In this document: positions 16,575-24,942 of the stretch, piece after piece
How the letters are laid out: each line of letters opens with the position of its first letter
Position numbering within the stretch: the first letter of the stretch is position 1
NCBI GenBank assembly: GCA_016875195.1
Contig: VGRY01000019.1
Coordinates: forward strand, 1 to 59,730
Reading direction: 5' to 3'
Source of the DNA: Deltaproteobacteria bacterium
Lineage (GTDB): Bacteria; Desulfobacterota; BSN033; UBA1163
Length of the DNA: 59,730 nt
Program-made: the position numbers and the translations under genes
Notes under the pieces: model-generated
Told to the model about the DNA's origin: nothing
The model's input: only the letters and a program-made list of their open reading frames with translations
The model's database searches: none

Positions 16575-16863
16575 GGGTCGGTCCAAGGCAACTCATTGGT
16601 ATTATTAATCCATTTCAGAAAATAGAGTCTGATTTTAAGCTTAGCTTGGCAGTTTCAGATGTGAAAATACCCTTTTAAGAGATTTTTAAGTTTGGCCAAG
16701 GACAACAGCATTAAGTTACTTAAAGAGGCAAAGCCTATGGCTTATAGAGCTAGTTCCTTAAGGCCATGATTCTGACGATGAAATTGTAGATTTAAGGTCA
16801 TAAAAACAAGTACTTTTTTGGCATATCTGATTGAATATCAATAGGTTAACTTGGTCCGGACCC
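16575..16863. mobile_element. MITE-like element (copy 2, longer)
   Basis: Starts GGGTCGGTCCAAG (16575-16587) and ends CTTGGTCCGGACCC (16850-16863). Its last about 170 bases align by eye with copy 1, including AGTTCCTTAA, CCATGATTCTGACG and CATATCTGATTGAATATC. It carries about 120 extra bases at the left, including a second degenerate left end (TTTGGCCAAGGACAACAGCATT, from about 16691). Confidence 0.68.
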
Positions 16864-17332
16864 AAGAAATCGTACAGAAAAGCACTGCGCTCATGAGTTT
16901 TATCGTTCACTGAAAGATAAAATGAATTGATTCGTTGCTCATGAGATAATTACTATGGAGGTTATCAAGGATGACCAGCCTCCGCCCCCACCTTGCAAGG
17001 GTGTCACGAAAAACGGGATTGCCACGCCCTTTGGCTCGCAATGACAGGTTAAAGGATTTAATACGTTTGTATTAGTCTCCTGCCCTTCTGGGGCCGAAAT
17101 ATAAATTCCTAAATTTCCTACCTCTTTCTTTCGTTAATCACTGATTCTCCTCTCTGCTAAAAATTCGAGACTTAAGAAGCTCTAATAATTTCCATTTGGC
17201 AAATCACAAATTTCATCATATACTCTTGTTGATTCAGGGTCCGGGGATTCAAGGGTTCTAGGATTTTCGTTTTATGTAGGTATTTTACTTGACTCCTTGA
17301 ACCCAAGACCCCTTGGACCCTTTGGATTAACA
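16864..17332. repeat. Gene-free stretch with two repeat-like segments
   Basis: Contains CGGGATTGCCACGCCC followed by TTTGGCTCGCAATGACA (17014-17047), a palindromic intergenic type common in environmental genomes. It also contains GGATTCAAGGGTTC / GACTCCTTGAACCC inverted segments (17234-17310). The rest (16864-17010, 17050-17230) shows nothing recognisable. Confidence 0.5.
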
Positions 17333-18304
17333 ATGGCACTTGCAATCAAAGCAGAGGGAATTGTTAAGACATTCCGATCCGGATGGTGGCACAGGAAGGT
17401 CAAAGAGGTCCTCAAGGGGATTGATCTACAGGTTGAAGAAGGGGAGATCTTTGGCATTCTTGGTCCCAATGGTGCAGGAAAGACTACTCTTCTCTCCATC
17501 TTCTCCACATTGCTTCTTCCTGACAAAGGAAGCATTAAGATTCTCGGCATCGATGCGCTACAGGATGGGCATCGGATCAGAGAGAGAGTCAATATCTCGA
17601 GCGGGAATGCAAACTTCGTCTGGAGCCTGACCGTCTTAGAAAACCTTCGCTTCTATGCAATGCTCTATGGCCTGTCGGGAAAGAGAAGGGAAACAAAAAT
17701 AGAATCCTTAATTGATCTCTTTGGTTTGAAGGAACACCTGGAGGTTCCCTTTGACCGTCTCTCCACCGGGCTGAAGCAGAGACTTTCTCTTGCAAAATCT
17801 CTGTTGAATGATCCGACTCTCCTTTTTTTAGATGAGCCTACCGTGGGGCTTGATCCGGGTGTCTCCATACGGATTCGGGACCAGATCCATGCGACTCAGA
17901 AGGCAAACCGGATGACGATTCTTCTGACCACACACAATATGAAAGAGGCTGAATCGCTCTGCCATCGGATCGCTTTTTTAAGGGAAGGAAAGATATTGGC
18001 CGTTGGAACGCCCGAGGATTTAAAAAGGGTCGTTCGTGTTGGAGATCTGATCAGAATTCAGTTTGAAGGAAGCATTTCAGGAGAAGAACTACTCCGCATG
18101 GAAGGTGTGATCAATTATTCGATTTCGAATGGATTCTGCGAGATCATGGTGGATGATGCGGAGAGAAGGGCAGGGCCATTGGCGGCGATACTCTCCAACG
18201 GGGGAGCGCGGATTAAGAACTTGACTCTTGAACAGACTGACTTGGAGGATGTCTTTGTCGAATTTTCAAAAAGCGCTGGTTCAGATCGGGGCCTTTGCGT
18301 TTAA
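17333..18304 (+). CDS. ABC transporter ATP-binding protein (ABC-2 exporter type)
   Basis: Energises an ABC-2 type exporter with the permease encoded next. 323 residues from ATG 17333; a longer in-frame TTG start lies in repeat-like DNA and is unlikely. Motifs: Walker A LGPNGAGKTT (about 48-57), signature LSTGLKQRLSLAKSL, Walker B LLFLDEPTVGLDPG and the switch histidine in LLTTHNMKEAE. A C-terminal regulatory tail (about 230-323) is typical of drug/NatA-like exporters. The gene overlaps the permease gene by more than 50 bases, so they are coupled. The transported substrate (drug, lipid or polysaccharide) cannot be told. Confidence 0.92.
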   Translation: MALAIKAEGIVKTFRSGWWHRKVKEVLKGIDLQVEEGEIFGILGPNGAGKTTLLSIFSTLLLPDKGSIKILGIDALQDGHRIRERVNISSGNANFVWSLTVLENLRFYAMLYGLSGKRRETKIESLIDLFGLKEHLEVPFDRLSTGLKQRLSLAKSLLNDPTLLFLDEPTVGLDPGVSIRIRDQIHATQKANRMTILLTTHNMKEAESLCHRIAFLREGKILAVGTPEDLKRVVRVGDLIRIQFEGSISGEELLRMEGVINYSISNGFCEIMVDDAERRAGPLAAILSNGGARIKNLTLEQTDLEDVFVEFSKSAGSDRGLCV

Positions 18305-19052
18305 GAACTTGACGATCACGAGGAGAAATTTTTTCAGCATCTCAGAAATCATTTTCTGGCCTCTGGTCGGACTGTTTTCTGTGGGGCTATTAACCGTTTT
18401 TCTCCGGCTGGATGAAAACATGACCGGATTCATTCTGATCGGGGTAATGTCGATGAGCCTCATTCAGGTCTGCCAGATCGATGTGGCTTATGCGCTCCTC
18501 TACGATCTCTGGGCGAAGTCCATGAAGCATACCTTTATCGCACCCATCCATCCTTTCCAGCTCATTTCGGGTGCGTGGCTGATCGGGATGACACGATCCT
18601 GCCTTGTCTTTCTGCTGCTCGCCATCTTCGGAGGTATCGCCTTTGGTTTTAATTTCTTTCAAACTGGAATTATTTCTCTCATTCTATACCTCTTGGGCCT
18701 CTTTCTGATCGCTGTCTCGATCGGCATAGCCGTCTGTATCCTTGTCATCCTCTTCGGCTACAAGGCAGAGGTGGCCGCATGGTCCATCACCAGTCTGATG
18801 GCCTTGATATGCGGAATATACTACCCCGTTTCTATTCTTCCCTCTCCATTTCCAGAAATTGCCCGAGCCATCCCGTTAACCTACTTTTTAGAATATTTCC
18901 GCTCTTTCTATGGGTTCGAAAGAGAGATCAACACCGTTTTGTTTCTGGGATTCGGACTGATCGGAATTTATCTCGCCATTGAAGCCGTCCTTTTAAAATG
19001 GGTGGTCCGTCATGCAAGAAAGAATGGCACATTTATTAAACTGTCTGAATAG
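18249..19052 (+). CDS. ABC-2 type transporter permease
   Basis: Membrane subunit partnered with the preceding ATPase. About 267 residues with six hydrophobic segments, in the order FWPLVGLFSVGLLTVFL, FILIGVMSMSLIQV, SCLVFLLLAIFGGIAFGF, ISLILYLLGLFLIAVSIGIAVCILVIL, ALICGIYYPVSILP and TVLFLGFGLIGIYLAIEAVLL. The conserved loop GIYYPVSILPSPFPEIARAIPLTYFLEYFR is the ABC-2 motif before the last helix. The start is uncertain: ATG 18249 has GGAGG directly against it, and a TTG lies at 18228. Both lie inside the ATPase gene. A transporter for an unknown exported molecule. Confidence 0.88.
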   Translation: MSLSNFQKALVQIGAFAFKNLTITRRNFFSISEIIFWPLVGLFSVGLLTVFLRLDENMTGFILIGVMSMSLIQVCQIDVAYALLYDLWAKSMKHTFIAPIHPFQLISGAWLIGMTRSCLVFLLLAIFGGIAFGFNFFQTGIISLILYLLGLFLIAVSIGIAVCILVILFGYKAEVAAWSITSLMALICGIYYPVSILPSPFPEIARAIPLTYFLEYFRSFYGFEREINTVLFLGFGLIGIYLAIEAVLLKWVVRHARKNGTFIKLSE

Positions 19053-19090
19053 AGGCTCCTGATTTAATTGGTGTGTGGATAAATCTCAAT

Positions 19091-19122
19091 TCTGCATTCC
19101 GAATTCCACAATCCGAAACAGA
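19091..19122. repeat. Degenerate family A-like fragment
   Basis: Short TGCATTCCGAATTCCACAATCCGAAACAG between the permease gene and the convergent isomerase gene. It resembles family A arms but lacks the GTGCTTCG end. Confidence 0.35.
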
Positions 19123-19917
19123 TTACTGGGATTCCCACATTTTTGCGATCTTCTCTTTGCTTAGTCTGAGATAATCTCTGTCCTTGGAGAAGACCTCAAT
19201 GGTGATCGTTTCGTCATAAGAGGTTTCTTTGAGGGATTTGATAATTCTTTCGAAATCAATGATACCGGCTCCGATGGGAAGGTGATTGTCCTCCTTGCCA
19301 AAGTTGTCATTGGCGTGGATATGGCCAATGCGATAGCCATAGCGCTGAATAAATTCTATTGCCCTATTCCTATCGCCTCCAAGGTTTGCATGGCCGATAT
19401 CGAGAGCAAGACGAATTTCAGGGAAGATCTCAAAGATTTCCCGAAATTCGTAAGGCTGAGTGAGAAAAAGGGCCTGGGGAAACATATTTTCGAGACAGAG
19501 AGTCATGCCCAGGCTGTTTGCCTTCTTCAGAATGGCCTCGATTGACTCAAGGCCATATCTTTTGGCCTTATCGATTACGAATTTTCCCATACCGGTGACA
19601 TAACCTGGGTGAAGAACAACCTTTTTAACTTCCAGTTCTGCCGCGGTTTCAAGGGCCTCAATATTCTCGTGAAGCGAGGCTTTTCTCATGCTTTCATAAA
19701 GATCTGATGTCAAGACAAAGGTGGGGAGATGGACAAAAATTTCCATCTTATATCGATTGAGAAGATTCTGAATCGATTTCTTTTGGGGCAGGATCTTCTG
19801 GGGAGTTGCTTCGGGTGGGTCCATGGTCAATTCCACATAATCGAAACCCATCTCACCGATCTCCTTTACCTCATTGAGAACTGGTTTTACCGGAAAATTC
19901 ATCGCACCGTATTTCAT
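19123..19917 (-). CDS. Sugar phosphate isomerase/epimerase-like TIM barrel
   Basis: Member of the xylose isomerase-like/AP-endonuclease-2 TIM-barrel superfamily, 264 residues. The metal-site pattern is present: Glu in MGFDYVELTMDPP, His in VVLHPGYV, Glu in LCLENMFP, Asp and His in LALDIGHANLGG, His in GHIHANDNFGKEDNHLPIGAG, and Glu in ITIEVFSKD. The HANDN...HLPIGAG segment is characteristic of the sugar isomerase/epimerase group and of endonuclease IV relatives. No signal peptide. It is probably a single-gene unit oriented against the ABC exporter. The substrate (sugar, inosose, or DNA) is not decidable, although the short length favours a sugar-type enzyme. Confidence 0.88.
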   Translation of the reverse strand: MKYGAMNFPVKPVLNEVKEIGEMGFDYVELTMDPPEATPQKILPQKKSIQNLLNRYKMEIFVHLPTFVLTSDLYESMRKASLHENIEALETAAELEVKKVVLHPGYVTGMGKFVIDKAKRYGLESIEAILKKANSLGMTLCLENMFPQALFLTQPYEFREIFEIFPEIRLALDIGHANLGGDRNRAIEFIQRYGYRIGHIHANDNFGKEDNHLPIGAGIIDFERIIKSLKETSYDETITIEVFSKDRDYLRLSKEKIAKMWESQ

Positions 19918-19977
19918 AGTGACTCCGTCAACAATAAACGATTGACCGTTAGCTTTTGACTCTTTACTCCGAACTCA

Positions 19978-21318
19978 TCACCCCGAACTCCGAACCTTCT
20001 TCTGGGCTTCTCTCACCCAGATTCTTATCTTTGCTTTTTTCGGAGGGGCTTTTCCCGGAAAAGCCTGTCCTATCTTTGCATAGAGTTTTTCAGTATCCTC
20101 GACGGCAAGAGCAGAAACCGAGTGGACCTCCGCTCCTTCCAAGAGCTTCAAATTTTCAACTCCCAACCCTTTTAATTGAACCAGCTGAGCTTTTTCCACC
20201 CAGTGAGTGAGTTCTTCTTTTGGGATGAGAAGGCGAAGGGCTAATTCATCTCTCTCATTCTTGGATTGGGTTTTTAAGAGAAGATCGTCCAGATTGGCAA
20301 TCCCCACTTTTGGAAGTTCTTGTTGATGTTTTGGGTTGATCCAGTAAGCATCTTTTAAACGGGGGTAATATGAATCAACCGTACTGTTGTCAATGGTTTT
20401 GAATATCAAAACGTAAAAGCTTACCATCAGAATAGTAATCAGGATTTTGGTCAAGGGTCGAGTTTTTCTTTCCGTATGGAGGTGATCATTTGATTCTTCC
20501 CATCCCCTTCCAAAACGAAAATGGGAGATGAAGTTATACATAACATAGGCCTGGACGACAAAAGGTGGGAACCCGAGAAATCCAAGAAAAGGCATCTCAA
20601 ACCCTTTGGCTTTATCGAAAAAAGGGACGGTGTAAATCCATTTTGAAAGAGCCCAGTAATTCCAGAACTCCCAGAGAAGGCCACAGATCAGGCCGGCGAT
20701 GAGAAGGAGATAAACTTTTTGATGTCTTCCTTCTTCAAGATCTCTTAAAAGGGATCTTCCCCCTAAACGATAAATAATGGGTTCGAGGAAGAATATAAAC
20801 CCTACCCAGATAAGGGGAAAAAAGTATTTCGGGATGAGGATTGAGGACAATAGACAGAGAGCGCCCAGTAGGAGCAGGGCATAGCGATCCCCAGACGAGA
20901 TAATCATTTTTTTGGAATAGGATCTATTGAACAATCCCATGGCTTCCAATAACTCGGTCGTCTCGAATATTCCCGGAAGAACAGTCCCATAAGCAATAGC
21001 ATAACCTATCCATCTTTCAACGATTGAATGTGGAAGGTTGATGTAATACCAATTCTCCAGGGAGAGATTGGCTGTCTCAAAAATGAGCCAGATAAAAATG
21101 GACCAGGGAATCATCAAAAAGAATTCTTTTCTCCGGTTCATGAGGAGGGAATTGCTTTTTAGACGGTAGATGATCGCATCGACGAAGAGGATATATGACC
21201 ACCAGGCAAAACAGTAGAACCAGCTATAAAAAGGCTCGATCTTTTTGAGGTGAAGGATCTCGGAGAGGACCAGGAGAAAAATTCCAATAATCCCATGGAT
21301 TGGAAAAGCCTTTTTCAT
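19978..21318 (-). CDS. Polytopic membrane protein with C-terminal DUF4332 domain
   Basis: A protein of about 446 residues combining two parts. Residues about 1-300 hold roughly nine hydrophobic segments (for example GIIGIFLLVLSEI, WSYILFVDAIIY, FFLMIPWSIFIWLIF, YALLLLGALCLLSSILI). The layout repeats itself: PFYSWFYCFAWWSYILFVDAIIYRL resembles FPLIWVGFIFFLEPIIYRL, so the membrane part may be an internal duplication. Residues about 345-446 match DUF4332, a helix-hairpin-helix-like domain (GIANLDDLLLKTQ, LVQLKGLGVENLKLLEGAEV). ATG 21318 (MKKAFPIHG) is preferred to an upstream TTG, but no clear ribosome-binding site supports either. Function unknown. Confidence 0.75.
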   Translation of the reverse strand: MKKAFPIHGIIGIFLLVLSEILHLKKIEPFYSWFYCFAWWSYILFVDAIIYRLKSNSLLMNRRKEFFLMIPWSIFIWLIFETANLSLENWYYINLPHSIVERWIGYAIAYGTVLPGIFETTELLEAMGLFNRSYSKKMIISSGDRYALLLLGALCLLSSILIPKYFFPLIWVGFIFFLEPIIYRLGGRSLLRDLEEGRHQKVYLLLIAGLICGLLWEFWNYWALSKWIYTVPFFDKAKGFEMPFLGFLGFPPFVVQAYVMYNFISHFRFGRGWEESNDHLHTERKTRPLTKILITILMVSFYVLIFKTIDNSTVDSYYPRLKDAYWINPKHQQELPKVGIANLDDLLLKTQSKNERDELALRLLIPKEELTHWVEKAQLVQLKGLGVENLKLLEGAEVHSVSALAVEDTEKLYAKIGQAFPGKAPPKKAKIRIWVREAQKKVRSSG

Positions 21319-21477
21319 CAAGTTGAATTTAGCATATTCATGGTTACGAAACAATCAGGACCTCTTAATCTCTCCATCCCTTTTTTTGGTAAGTCGATTA
21401 GACCCGACCACGGGGAGAGGCCGGATCGGGTTATGATTATTGACAGACAATTGATTTAAATTTTATTCTTTTAGGAA

Positions 21478-22119
21478 ATGGGCAAGAAATGGTATTTCAG
21501 AGTTATCGGGCCAGTTCTCATTCTTTGTTTTTTATTTGCTTGCAGCCGGCCCCACAAATCCGGCTTCGATTCTGAAGAAATCGATACATCCCGAGATCCG
21601 ATCCAACGATCTGCGTCATCCTATGATCCCATCGTCATTCAGAAAAAAGATGGATATTACACGCTCACTCCTGTGGCAGCATATGAACTGGCAGGGAAAG
21701 TGGTCAGTAAAGAGACCTATTGGTTTGGCTGGGAGTCAGATCTTTCACCTCTGGATTTGGCGATTGCCTGGGGAAAACTGGCGGAGACTGAACATGAAAA
21801 ATATGTATCCTTCAGTCAAACAAATCGATGGTATTTTTATGAATATAAACCGGAGTGCCCCCTTGATAATGATTATATTCTCTCTCATTCTTCAAACAAC
21901 CATATCATCCCAGCGACCGAGAATATCTCACTTGCCGTTAAAGGGGTTGGAAAGCATGAAAAAGTCATTCTGGAGGGTTTTCTAATCAACCTGAAGGGGA
22001 CGTATAAAGGAGGGGAGGTCTACTGGAACACCAGCCTCTCACGAAAAGATACAGGCAATGGCTCCTGCGAGCTTTTTTATGTTACAAAAATAAGAATTAA
22101 TAACGATGTCTATGAGTAA
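21478..22119 (+). CDS. Conserved lipoprotein of unknown function
   Basis: 213 residues with a lipoprotein signal peptide (MGKKWYFRVIGPVLILCFLFAC; lipobox LFAC, Cys22). The mature part carries a conserved-looking core: YWFGWESDLSPLDLAIAWG, SQTNRWYFYEY and SHSSNNHIIPATENI, followed by a strand-rich end with KVILEGFLINLKG. I recognise this pattern from uncharacterised bacterial proteins but know no function. The gene ends 13 bases before the gamma-glutamyltransferase start, so they are likely co-transcribed. No promoter is obvious, and the start ATG has only a modest AGGAA upstream. Confidence 0.8.
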   Translation: MGKKWYFRVIGPVLILCFLFACSRPHKSGFDSEEIDTSRDPIQRSASSYDPIVIQKKDGYYTLTPVAAYELAGKVVSKETYWFGWESDLSPLDLAIAWGKLAETEHEKYVSFSQTNRWYFYEYKPECPLDNDYILSHSSNNHIIPATENISLAVKGVGKHEKVILEGFLINLKGTYKGGEVYWNTSLSRKDTGNGSCELFYVTKIRINNDVYE

Positions 22120-22132
22120 AGGGAGGAAACCA

Positions 22133-23758
22133 ATGAACTTTACGCATACACAGAAAAGGGATTGGGAGAGTGCGGCACAGCGGTCTGTAGTGATGGGAAA
22201 AGAAGGAATGGTGGCTGCCAGTCAACCCTTGGCAACTCTTGCGGGATATAAGATGTTGGGAAAGGGAGGCAATGCTATCGATGCAGCCATTGCCATGGTC
22301 AGTACCCTAAGTGTGGTGGAGCCCTATAACGTGGGTCTGGGAGGAGACGCCTTTGCTCTGATCTATTTAGCTAAAGAGAAAAAGCTGATTGGCATGAATG
22401 GGAGCGGCCGGGCTTCTTATCAGGCAACGATTGAAAAGTTTAGAGAAAGAGGAATAAACGAAATTCCAGAGCGTGGAATCTTAGCAGTTACTGTTCCGGG
22501 CGCACTTCATGGTTGGGCACAGGCTCTGGAACGTTTTGGCACGATGAAACTTGCCGGTATCCTTAGAGAGGCCATCCATTATGCCGAGAAAGGGTTTCCT
22601 GTAACTGAAGTCATTGCAGGGGAGTGGAAAGAGGCAGAGAGCATGCTCCGGTCTTCAGAAGCAGCATCGAAAGCTTATCTTATCAATGGCAAAGCTCCAT
22701 CGCCAGGGCAGGTGTTTATCAACAAGGACCTTGCAAAGACCTATCAGAAAATTGCACGTGAAGGGATAGGAGTTTTTTATGAAGGCGAAATATGTGATGC
22801 TATCGTCAATACTTCGAAGGGCCTTCAGGGGTTCTTTTCCCGTAAGGATTTTAAACATCATACCACAACATGGGTTGAGCCCATTTCCACAGACTACCGG
22901 GACTATACGATTTATGAGCTTCCCCCCAATGGTCAGGGTCTGACTGCACTTGAGATGCTCAACATCCTTGAGGGGTATGATATCAGTAAATTAAAACCTA
23001 ACAGTCCGGAATATCTTCATCTTCTTATCGAGGCCAAGAAGGCAGCCTTCGAAGACAGAGACAGGTTTATCACAGACCCTGAATTTGAAAAGATCCCCGT
23101 CGATCAACTGCTGTCCAGAGAGTATGCCAAAAAGATTAGAGCAAAGATAAAGAAGGACGAAGCTTGCTCCCCATCTCACTTCACCGGACAAAGTAGAAGC
23201 TCTGAAACTGTTTACATGACAGCAGTGGATAAAGATAGGAATGTCGTTTCATTTATCAGCAGTCTTTTTATGGCATTTGGATCGGGTGTGGTGGTTGATG
23301 GGACTGGGATCGCTTTACAGAACAGGGGCAAGTCATTCTCGCTCAATCCGAAGCACGGAAACAGGATCGAGCCACACAAACGACCCATGCATACTATTAT
23401 CCCCGGTATGGTCTTCAAGGATGGAGAATTTTTAATGAGTTTCGGAGTGATGGGCGGGGATATGCAGCCGCAGGGCCATGTCCAGTTTCTGGTGAATTTG
23501 ATCGACTTTGGGATGAATTTACAGGAGGCCCTGGATACCCCAAGAATAAGACATCTGCAAGGTATGGAGGTTTATCTTGAAGACGGGATTCCGGACGGGA
23601 CTGCAGTGGCTCTATCCGGGAGGGGACATCAAATCATAAAAGAGTTATCTCCGATCAATCAGGTTGGCGGAGGCCAGGCCATCTTTTTTGACCGTGACCG
23701 CAATATTCTTCTGGGAGCTTCTGATCGCCGAAAAGACGGCTGCGCGATCGGATATTAA
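22133..23758 (+). CDS. Gamma-glutamyltransferase family protein
   Basis: Ntn-hydrolase that transfers or hydrolyses gamma-glutamyl groups (glutathione and analogues), made as a proenzyme that cleaves itself. The start at 22133 follows GGGAGGAAACCA; an in-frame ATG at 22106 overlaps the previous gene. 541 residues. The large-subunit signature GGNAIDAAIAMV and GLGGDAFALIY are present. The autocatalytic threonine is most likely the T of SSETVYMTAVDKD, aligning with the usual TTH, although the following Thr-His is replaced by Val-Tyr. The C-terminal part has SLNPKHGNRIEPHKRPMHTIIPG and MGGDMQPQGHVQF. No signal peptide is seen, so a cytoplasmic acylase-like role is possible. Confidence 0.92.
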   Translation: MNFTHTQKRDWESAAQRSVVMGKEGMVAASQPLATLAGYKMLGKGGNAIDAAIAMVSTLSVVEPYNVGLGGDAFALIYLAKEKKLIGMNGSGRASYQATIEKFRERGINEIPERGILAVTVPGALHGWAQALERFGTMKLAGILREAIHYAEKGFPVTEVIAGEWKEAESMLRSSEAASKAYLINGKAPSPGQVFINKDLAKTYQKIAREGIGVFYEGEICDAIVNTSKGLQGFFSRKDFKHHTTTWVEPISTDYRDYTIYELPPNGQGLTALEMLNILEGYDISKLKPNSPEYLHLLIEAKKAAFEDRDRFITDPEFEKIPVDQLLSREYAKKIRAKIKKDEACSPSHFTGQSRSSETVYMTAVDKDRNVVSFISSLFMAFGSGVVVDGTGIALQNRGKSFSLNPKHGNRIEPHKRPMHTIIPGMVFKDGEFLMSFGVMGGDMQPQGHVQFLVNLIDFGMNLQEALDTPRIRHLQGMEVYLEDGIPDGTAVALSGRGHQIIKELSPINQVGGGQAIFFDRDRNILLGASDRRKDGCAIGY

Positions 23759-23921
23759 TTCGAAATTAAAGAATCAATCAAGAACTTTTTTAAAAATTAG
23801 CATGAAATATTTTCAAGGTTTGATCAATTTGTTGTCCAAAGACAATTTATTTCATTTACTTGATTTTCCCGCATTATATTCCACTTTACTTAAAATACTA
23901 ATTGACGTTTTGGTATTAACA

Positions 23922-23940
23922 TTGCATGATAATCATGCAA
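23922..23940. promoter_or_regulatory. 19-bp perfect palindrome
   Basis: TTGCATGAT-A-ATCATGCAA, 10 bases before a very strong ribosome-binding sequence (23951-23963). Could be an operator or a short mRNA hairpin controlling the leader and the secreted protein downstream. Confidence 0.5.
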
Positions 23941-23950
23941 TCAATTTTAA

Positions 23951-24023
23951 AAAGGAGGTGATCATTAACCGCTTTTGTAGTAGATTGTCACTTTGCTTGG
24001 GACTATCTGAAGAGAGGACTTAA
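23951..24023 (+). other. Possible leader peptide with complete anti-SD complement and ATT start
   Basis: AAAGGAGGTGATC (23951-23963) is complementary to the whole 3' end of typical bacterial 16S rRNA. It is followed at once by ATT and a 19-codon frame (INRFCSRLSLCLGLSEERT) ending at 24023. There is no ATG/GTG/TTG at proper spacing. The next gene starts 43 bases on with its own AAAGGAGG. Could be a regulatory leader or a decayed gene start. Confidence 0.35.
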
Positions 24024-24065
24024 CCCTGTTTAATGAAACAATTTACATTGAAAGGAGGTTTCAAA

Positions 24066-24710
24066 ATGGTTAAGCAATTAAGAGCGCCTTTGATTCTTTT
24101 GATGGTTTTAGGGATGTCTATCTTTCTGTCACCCTGTGGTGTATTTGCCCAGGCTCCAACAACTCCAACTCAAGTTTTTGTAGACATCAAACCTGGAAGC
24201 TGTCCGAATCCGGTAAATGTTACCAGCCGCGGGGTTCTGCCGGTTGCCATCCTTGGCACTGTAGATTTTGATGTCAAAGAAATTGATCCTTTATCAATAT
24301 ACCTGTACTTTGGTAAAGTAGGTGACGAAGACGTAAAAGTGTCCCCCATTCTTCGCGCAAGTATCGAAGACGTAGCTACTCCATTCGTTCCAGCCGAAGG
24401 TGAAATTTTAAGTTGTGGAGACTGCACTGATACGGGCCCCGATGGTATCTACGATCTGACGCTTAAATTCAGAACCCAGGATGTTGTGGCAGCCCTCGAG
24501 AAAATATTCCCTAATGGAATTCCTGACGAGGAATGTGTCACGATCACACTTGAAGGAACCTTGAAGGAGGATTTTGGTGCTACCTCCATCGTTGGCGAGG
24601 ATGTGGTGCGTATCTTAAAGAAGGGCAGGGGGAATAAGCCTAACATCCCAAACCGGCCTAACTGGCCTCCACCCAACTGGCCCCCCTTTGCTAATTTCCC
24701 TGTTCAATAA
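24066..24710 (+). CDS. Secreted protein with IDIKPGS-type domain and Pro/Asn/Trp tail
   Basis: 214 residues from ATG 24066, well spaced from AAAGGAGG. A signal peptide (about 1-29, ending GVFAQ) is followed by a domain starting VFVDIKPGSCPNPVN, then RGVLPVAILGTVDFDV, IDPLSI and a second half with GPDGIYDLTLKFRTQDVV. This module recurs in secreted and surface proteins of environmental bacteria; its function is unknown to me. Three cysteines (KPGSC, SCGDC) could form disulphides. The last about 25 residues are rich in Asn, Pro and Trp (NRPNWPPPNWPPF), perhaps a surface or wall-contact tail. It is followed by a clear terminator and is probably monocistronic, with a possible leader peptide. Confidence 0.82.
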   Translation: MVKQLRAPLILLMVLGMSIFLSPCGVFAQAPTTPTQVFVDIKPGSCPNPVNVTSRGVLPVAILGTVDFDVKEIDPLSIYLYFGKVGDEDVKVSPILRASIEDVATPFVPAEGEILSCGDCTDTGPDGIYDLTLKFRTQDVVAALEKIFPNGIPDEECVTITLEGTLKEDFGATSIVGEDVVRILKKGRGNKPNIPNRPNWPPPNWPPFANFPVQ

Positions 24711-24716
24711 TTTTTG

Positions 24717-24751
24717 AAAAAACAGGGCCAGAAATGGCCCTGTTTTTTTTT
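24717..24751 (+). terminator. Rho-independent terminator
   Basis: ACAGGGCCA (24722-24730), loop GAAA, TGGCCCTGT (24735-24743), followed by a run of T. The stem extends through A/T pairs on both sides. Confidence 0.95.
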
Positions 24752-24853
24752 AACCTATCCACCATCCTCTCCCCTGAATATCCTGATCATGAAAGGTAAA
24801 AGGGACCATAAGACTGGCCTCCTCCTGTAGCAGTTTTTTGTGATCGAATTTTC

Positions 24854-24882
24854 TTGACAAAAAAATTCCTTCTAAATATATA
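24854..24882 (+). promoter_or_regulatory. Sigma-70-type promoter
   Basis: TTGACA (24854-24859), 17-base spacer, TATATA (24877-24882). It lies 60 bases upstream of the secreted-protein start at 24943. Confidence 0.75.
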
Positions 24883-24942
24883 TCTTAATACTTCGACAGA
24901 GTGATTAATCACCTTATTAATTTCAAACACCGGAGGTGGGTT

